DNA of 9,621 nt from Sedimentisphaerales bacterium (GTDB lineage: Bacteria > Planctomycetota > Phycisphaerae > Sedimentisphaerales > Anaerobacaceae): contig JAFGTU010000122.1 in assembly GCA_016933985.1 (NCBI GenBank), positions 1 through 9,621 of the forward strand, read 5' to 3'. Shown piece after piece: positions 6,057-9,621 of this stretch. Numbering within the stretch: position 1 is the stretch's first letter; the number at the start of each line of letters is the position of its first letter. Made by a program: the position numbers and the translations under genes. Below the pieces are notes generated by a model that had not been told where the DNA came from, did no database searches, and saw only the letters and a list, made by a program, of their open reading frames with translations.

Positions 6057-6833
6057 ATGAATTATGCGCATACAATTACAGTAGTGGCGTTGTTGCTGGT
6101 TCCGGTTATTGGGGGGGGTTGCTCCGTGTGCAACCCCGCGGACATTCAGGCATTTGCCAAGCCGCACGAAGTTGACGTTACCGCGGAAGACTACGTTTTG
6201 CAGCCTCCGGATGACATCGCGATACACTGCACCAAGGTCCCGGAGATACATTTGCAGGTTCAGCGAATTCGGCCTGATGGGAAAGTCTCTTTTGAGGGCT
6301 TAGGTGAGATGCAAGTGGCCGGCAAGACCGTAGGGGAGGTTGTTGAAATGATGCGGCAGAAGGTGGCGGAACTCTATAAGCTGATCGGGGATTATCCCAT
6401 AGAAGTCCGCGTTGTCGGCTTCCGCAGCAAGGTCTTTTACGTCTTGGGAGAGGTCGATATGCCCGGAGTGAAAATATATACGGGGCGTGATTCTGTATTG
6501 ACTGCTATTTCTGAGGCTCATGTTAGCATCACGGGGTGGGAGCAGCGAACCCGCGTAATAAGGCCTTCGCACGACCCGAATGTTAAGCCGAAGGTATTCA
6601 AGGTCAATTATAAGCGGATGATAACGCGGGGCGACGCCACCAAAGACGTTCTCCTGCAGGAAGGCGACATCATATATATTCCGCCGACTATACTGTCAGC
6701 TATAGCTATGAAGCTCGAAGAGGCGATAAGGCCGTTGGCTCGAGCCTTCTCCGGGGCATATATGAGTCAGAATTGGCCCACCGAGAGCAGAACCGGCACT
6801 AGTGGCAATTATGGTGGGTATCGCGGCTATTAG
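6057..6833 (+). CDS. Polysaccharide export protein, Wza/KpsD-like (Poly_export + SLBB)
   Basis: This is a 258-residue protein; GGAG lies 7 bases before the ATG. Residues 5-21 are hydrophobic and lead to Cys22 (PVIGGGC), suggesting a lipoprotein signal; the residue at -3 of the lipobox is Gly rather than the usual Leu/Val/Ile, so lipidation is likely but not certain. Residues 43-120 match the polysaccharide export domain (EDYVLQPPDDIAI, then RIRPDGKVSFEGLGEMQVAGKT region). Residues 121-210 match one SLBB domain (FYVLGEVDMPGVKIYTG, ending EGDIIYIPP). The tail is Gly/Tyr-rich (GNYGGYRGY). By family, these form the periplasmic or outer-membrane part of an exopolysaccharide export channel. At 258 residues it is shorter than E. 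coli Wza (about 380) and has one SLBB. No Wzc-type kinase is in view; the next gene is an unknown membrane protein. Confidence 0.88.
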   Translation: MNYAHTITVVALLLVPVIGGGCSVCNPADIQAFAKPHEVDVTAEDYVLQPPDDIAIHCTKVPEIHLQVQRIRPDGKVSFEGLGEMQVAGKTVGEVVEMMRQKVAELYKLIGDYPIEVRVVGFRSKVFYVLGEVDMPGVKIYTGRDSVLTAISEAHVSITGWEQRTRVIRPSHDPNVKPKVFKVNYKRMITRGDATKDVLLQEGDIIYIPPTILSAIAMKLEEAIRPLARAFSGAYMSQNWPTESRTGTSGNYGGYRGY

Positions 6834-6898
6834 TCAGTTGACCGCCGCCCAGATTTGGTTCCATCCGGATTCATTTTGAGTCTTCGGTAGGCGCGCTG

Positions 6899-7729
6899 AT
6901 GTTCAAACGCGGCACACTAAGGTTCATGCACCTTGCCGGCACAGTGTGGTTTATGCTGTGCTTCGGCTATGTCTTAGTTCAGACGTTGCGCCAGGCGGGC
7001 GTGAGATGGTGGGTCTTGTTCTCACTTTCCGGACACGGCGTCTTGCTTGTATTCATGTCGATCAGCCTCTATCTGTTTGCGATTTTCAGAGGCGTCAGCG
7101 CCAGCCAGATCCATCAAATAGAGCACCCTCTGACCAGCACGGGGTACTATACGGTGTTCTATGTTACGATTCCCTTTCTGGGCGGTCTTGCCGGATGCCT
7201 GGGAATGATCGGCGTATGCACGATGGTGCAGCAATTCCTGCAGGGCGTTGCGCTGGGGACGTTGGCTGCGACTTTTCTTGTCTGGGTGATAGTTGATCCT
7301 GTTGCCGGCGTGCTTGAAGTATGGCTCTCGCCCGGAGCCAGAAGACACAGGGCACAGAGGGTTGCGCAGGCGAAGCTGCTGCGGGACAAAGAACATCAAG
7401 AACGAGAGCGCCTCCTGGCTGATATTCTGGAGAGGGAAGACCGGCAGAAACAACAATGGGCCGAATTGCTCAAGCCCCTTGCTGAGAAGCTCGCCGATTT
7501 ACTGACGGCTGAGCGGATTGACTTTGAGGCCGCTGAACGACAAGCCGCGGACATAGGCGCAAGTGCCTGGCGGATCGGAGGCATCGGCTGCATGAGGCTG
7601 CTTCGAGAGATGGCGATTGAAATATGTAAGAAGCAGGAGGGCGAGCGTCAATCTGCCGATTATATCTCCGTTTGGTGGGACGGAATTGGAAACTGGCGGA
7701 ATCATCCCCTGCAAATGCCCAGGGGGTAG
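6899..7729 (+). CDS. Four-helix membrane protein with cytoplasmic coiled coil, function unknown
   Basis: This is a 276-residue protein. Hydrophobic spans lie at about 9-30, 38-63, 84-108 and 112-134. A highly charged helical region follows at 148-205 (RRHRAQRVAQAKLL, KEHQERERLLADILER), probably a coiled coil. The C-terminal part contains CMRLLREMAIEIC (231-243) and DYISVWWDGIGNW (254-266), which I believe are conserved in a planctomycete family without assigned function. It starts 65 bases after the export protein with no terminator between, so co-transcription is likely and a role in surface polysaccharide export or assembly is inferred only from position. The ribosome site is weak (GGTAGG). 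ATG 6899 is preferred because the upstream in-frame sequence offers no other standard start before the TGA; ATG 6926 is an alternative. The stop codon lies inside a palindromic repeat. Confidence 0.75.
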   Translation: MFKRGTLRFMHLAGTVWFMLCFGYVLVQTLRQAGVRWWVLFSLSGHGVLLVFMSISLYLFAIFRGVSASQIHQIEHPLTSTGYYTVFYVTIPFLGGLAGCLGMIGVCTMVQQFLQGVALGTLAATFLVWVIVDPVAGVLEVWLSPGARRHRAQRVAQAKLLRDKEHQERERLLADILEREDRQKQQWAELLKPLAEKLADLLTAERIDFEAAERQAADIGASAWRIGGIGCMRLLREMAIEICKKQEGERQSADYISVWWDGIGNWRNHPLQMPRG

Positions 7730-7749
7730 AAAGAGCCACATCCGTGCGA
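7717..7749. repeat. 33-bp direct repeat, copy 1
   Basis: These 33 bases are identical to 9589-9621. They start with GCCCAGGGGG and end with CACATCCGTGCGA. This copy covers the last codons and stop of the membrane-protein gene and the left arm of a palindrome. Identity breaks off directly upstream (T at 7716 versus C at 9588). Confidence 0.95.
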
Positions 7750-7768
7750 TGCTCTTTCTACTCACCCT
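7721..7768. terminator. Long palindrome between convergent genes; bidirectional terminator or REP-like element
   Basis: GTAGAAAGAGC (7726-7736) pairs perfectly over 11 bp with GCTCTTTCTAC (7751-7761). Within the loop CAC/GTG (7737-7739/7744-7746) can pair, and outside AGGG (7721-7724) pairs with CCCT (7765-7768). It sits between the plus-strand gene ending at 7729 and the minus-strand gene ending at 7810, where a shared terminator is expected, but there is no T-tract. Its left arm recurs at 9589, which suggests a dispersed palindromic repeat. Confidence 0.6.
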
Positions 7769-7809
7769 GTGCTGTAGTCACAACTAAAAAGTCAATCCAT
7801 TCAAGCTAC

Positions 7810-8853
7810 CTACAGTGCTCTTGTTCTCCTCAGCCATCCAACGAGACCGACGCCGAGACTGCCGAGCAGAATCGCGCCAGGCGCGGGGATGACCGGATTC
7901 ACGGAACCGATCTCAGCCGTAATGTAAAGTCCCATCAGAAAGATGTTGTCGTCGTCGGTTGCGTTGCTCGTAAAGAGCGTGAAAGACGTATCACCAATAC
8001 TCAGGAAAGGTCTGAGGTCATACAGTTCATCGTCGGCTGCCGAAGTACTGGACGGGCTGGCCGGATTCGCGAGGGAATCACCGATGCCGCCGGCGGTAAT
8101 CAGACCGCCGTCAAAAAGACCACCGTCATCGTAGCCTCCGGCTGAAGATGTAAGGCGATTGCCGTTGACATCCACGCTTGAGACCTGGTTCAGAGGAGGG
8201 TTACCAGGTCCAGTGCTGAAGCTGATAGCGAGTGACATGTTCGCGAAGAACGACGCGTCCGTAGGGTCAGTCAGAGGGTCGGCGAAATTGACGACCGTCG
8301 TCTCTCCATCGGTATGTTGACCGCCGTCGAGCAAAGCGACGCTGGCTTCGGGCAGGGAGGCAAGCTCATAAACGATTGCCAGAACCTCGCCGTCTATCCT
8401 GTTGTTCAAGCTTGTTTCGCTGATGCTCCAGGAATAGCTTGGTCCGCCTGTTGCCAATGAGGTAACGAGAGAGGTGACATCCGCTCTTCCGGTGTACCAC
8501 TGTCCAATGTAGGGTATTCCACTTACGGCGCCGACTATGGTGTCGTAGTTATTGACTGCATTGCCGGCCAGTGTTATTCCGGCCCCGTTGTAGTCCCCGG
8601 TATTGACCGGGCTGTCGGAGTAACACGGATATGGGGTGCCTGCACTGTAGAGGTAGGCAGCCAGGATCATTGCCCCCGTCGGGATTTCGGCCTGGATATT
8701 GCCGACGGGGCTGTTATTGCTTCCGACGGCATCAATTGACAATCCCACGTTTCCAGTCCATATCCCGACCGGGGTAAGCGAGGCATTTGCCCGGGACACC
8801 GCCATAGCCAACGACAGTGCACAAATAACCAATGGTAGTAACACTCTTTTCAT
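7810..8853 (-). CDS. Secreted PEP-CTERM-type protein
   Basis: This is a 347-residue protein; AAGGTGG is 7 bases before the ATG. Residues 1-24 are a signal peptide (MKRVLLPLVICALSLAMAVS, cleavage after ANA). The mature part is Gly/Ser/Asp-rich and predicted beta: VGIWTGNVGLSIDAVGSNN near the start, then YIGQWYTGRADVTSLV, RIDGEVLAIVYEL, ALLDGGQHTDGETT and YDDGGLFDGGLITAGGIGD. I do not recognise a named domain, though the pattern recurs in secreted planctomycete proteins. Residues 322-347 are the sorting tail IPAPGA + LLGSLGVGLVGWL + RRTRAL, so it should be processed by an exosortase. It begins 19 bases after the stop of the frameshifted PEP-CTERM-type gene, in the same direction, so the two probably form an operon. 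Confidence 0.88.
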   Translation of the reverse strand: MKRVLLPLVICALSLAMAVSRANASLTPVGIWTGNVGLSIDAVGSNNSPVGNIQAEIPTGAMILAAYLYSAGTPYPCYSDSPVNTGDYNGAGITLAGNAVNNYDTIVGAVSGIPYIGQWYTGRADVTSLVTSLATGGPSYSWSISETSLNNRIDGEVLAIVYELASLPEASVALLDGGQHTDGETTVVNFADPLTDPTDASFFANMSLAISFSTGPGNPPLNQVSSVDVNGNRLTSSAGGYDDGGLFDGGLITAGGIGDSLANPASPSSTSAADDELYDLRPFLSIGDTSFTLFTSNATDDDNIFLMGLYITAEIGSVNPVIPAPGAILLGSLGVGLVGWLRRTRAL

Positions 8854-8872
8854 TACGCAACCACCTTATTGA

Positions 8873-9459
8873 TTATAGTGACCTTCTTCTCCTGAGCCAG
8901 CCGACAAGGCCAACGCCAAGGCTGCCGAGCACAACAGCGCCCGGAGCGGGTATTACATGATTAGGAGGAGGGGTAACATCAGTAACCCCTTCAAAATTCA
9001 CATGGTAGTAGCCGGGAGCACCCACCCAGTGCTGTTCAATGGGAATGGGTGTCTGTCCATCATAGCCAAATCCGTCGGAGATGTTCGTGCCAGCTGCAAA
9101 GTTGGAATAAGCCGCAAGGGTGAAAAGGTAATCGCCCGCACGAGAGAAGAGAGAGAAAATCCTGAATCCCAATATGTTTGAGTTGCAGGTCTGATATTAG
9201 GATTGTCATCGTTTTCCGCGATCAAATCTCCAGTTGTCGCATTCCACAAGGCTGTAATCGGATCGAAATTCGCTCCGTCGTTAAAGGAGTCGGTCCACAC
9301 TTCGACCAAGGTTGCATCGCTAGCCAAGTTGAAATAATAGTAGTCGACTTCATTATGATAGTCGATATAACCATCAAAATCAAAACCTGCTTGCGAAACC
9401 CCTGCCAAAAGGGCCAAAACCAAAGCAACAGACAAACTCATAATTTTAAACTTTTCCAT
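8873..9459 (-). pseudogene. PEP-CTERM-type surface protein split by a frameshift in a CT-rich tract
   Basis: The gene starts at ATG 9459 (AGGAG 9-10 bases upstream) with signal peptide MEKFKIMSLSVALVLALLAG, VSQA. The first frame carries FDFDGYIDYHNEVDYYYFNL and ITALWNATTGDLIAENDDNP up to DSGFSL, then degenerates and stops at 8998. The next frame supplies the missing half (FSRAGDYLFTLAAYSNF, ISDGFGYDG, GYYHVNFEGV) and the sorting tail IPAPGAVVLGSLGVGLVGWL + RRRRSL, stopping at 8873. Joining them at the CT-rich tract (9142-9159) by removing 2 bases gives 194 residues with no other defect, resembling PPC-like or DVUA0089-type secreted proteins (D-x-D-Y-Y-F, LIAENDDN, AGDYLFTL). With the present sequence only an unanchored, truncated product would form. 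Pseudogene, phase-variable gene or sequencing error remain possible. Confidence 0.82.
9142..9159 (-). repeat. CT-rich simple-sequence tract at the frameshift
   Basis: On the minus strand the tract reads TTTTCTCTCTCTTCTCTC: a T run, a (TC)4-like run, then a second short TC run. The frame of the surrounding gene breaks exactly here. Loss of one TC unit restores the full-length protein (GFSL-FSRAGDY). Such tracts are prone to replication slippage. Confidence 0.85.
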
Positions 9460-9588
9460 CTTACTTGACTCCTAAATTCCAGTCGGAAAAACTTGTTTTA
9501 CACACCAAGTCAAGCACACAGAGGCACAAGAAATAGCCTGCCTCGGGCGCACATGTAATCTTTTCGATTCACATCCACTTCGTAAAAC

Positions 9589-9621
9589 GCCCAGGGGGTA
9601 GAAAGAGCCACATCCGTGCGA
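9589..9621. repeat. 33-bp direct repeat, copy 2 (cut by window edge)
   Basis: Identical to 7717-7749 and running into the right edge, so the true repeat may be longer and include the second palindrome arm. It lies upstream of the frameshifted PEP-CTERM-type gene, in a 162-base stretch with no gene and no clear promoter. The nearest -35-like TTGACT on the minus strand has no good -10. Confidence 0.9.

Noticed and set aside
7672..8145. 157-codon plus-strand ORF
   Set aside because: Overlaps the 3' ends of two well-supported genes and the palindrome; no ribosome site or recognisable domain.
8872..8877. Perfect TATAAT on the minus strand just before the 347-residue gene
   Set aside because: No -35 at 16-18 bases, it overlaps the stop codon of the gene upstream, and the implied start would cut into the ribosome site; more likely chance within an operon.

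Overview
The window looks like a piece of a Planctomycetota chromosome, most likely from the Phycisphaerae/Sedimentisphaerales side. The main reasons are three secreted proteins that end in the sorting tail IPAPGAxxLGxxGxGLVGWL-RRxRxL, a PEP-CTERM variant I associate with that group, a secreted protein with a short collagen-like stretch, and a ParA of planctomycete type. Shine-Dalgarno sites are clear on most genes. No IS element, CRISPR array or rRNA was seen.

Left part (1-1815): the C-terminal half of a GlpC-like Fe-S oxidoreductase runs in from the left edge. It converges on a 63-residue coiled-coil protein ending in a calcium-loop-like motif. A stretch of small ORFs follows, the best being a 41-residue single-span membrane protein, and then a strong terminator belonging to the minus-strand gene to its right.

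Middle (1816-5620, all minus strand): a 409-residue secreted protein has a four-triplet collagen-like segment and what I read as two diverged phage-tail-tube-like modules. A PEP-CTERM-type protein comes next, then about 360 bp without a convincing gene, then a ParA ATPase. The ParA gene has a near-consensus sigma-70 promoter, no Shine-Dalgarno, and a short leader ORF region whose reading frame runs into its start codon.

Right part (5737-9621): a tRNA-Lys(CTT) gene on the minus strand has its own promoter. A divergent sigma-70 promoter drives a polysaccharide-export (Wza/KpsD-like) lipoprotein, followed by a four-helix membrane protein of unknown function. Convergent to these are two tandem minus-strand PEP-CTERM-type genes. 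The promoter-proximal one is split by a frameshift exactly in a CT-rich microsatellite, and a 2-base contraction restores a normal 194-residue protein. A 33-bp exact direct repeat, the left arm of a palindrome, lies on both sides of this gene pair.

Taken together the window is weighted towards cell-surface functions: polysaccharide export plus secreted proteins carrying an exosortase-type anchor. No exosortase is present in the window. The most unusual signals are the tail-tube-like secreted protein, the microsatellite-split surface protein, the palindromic repeat bracketing it, and the leader ORF of parA.
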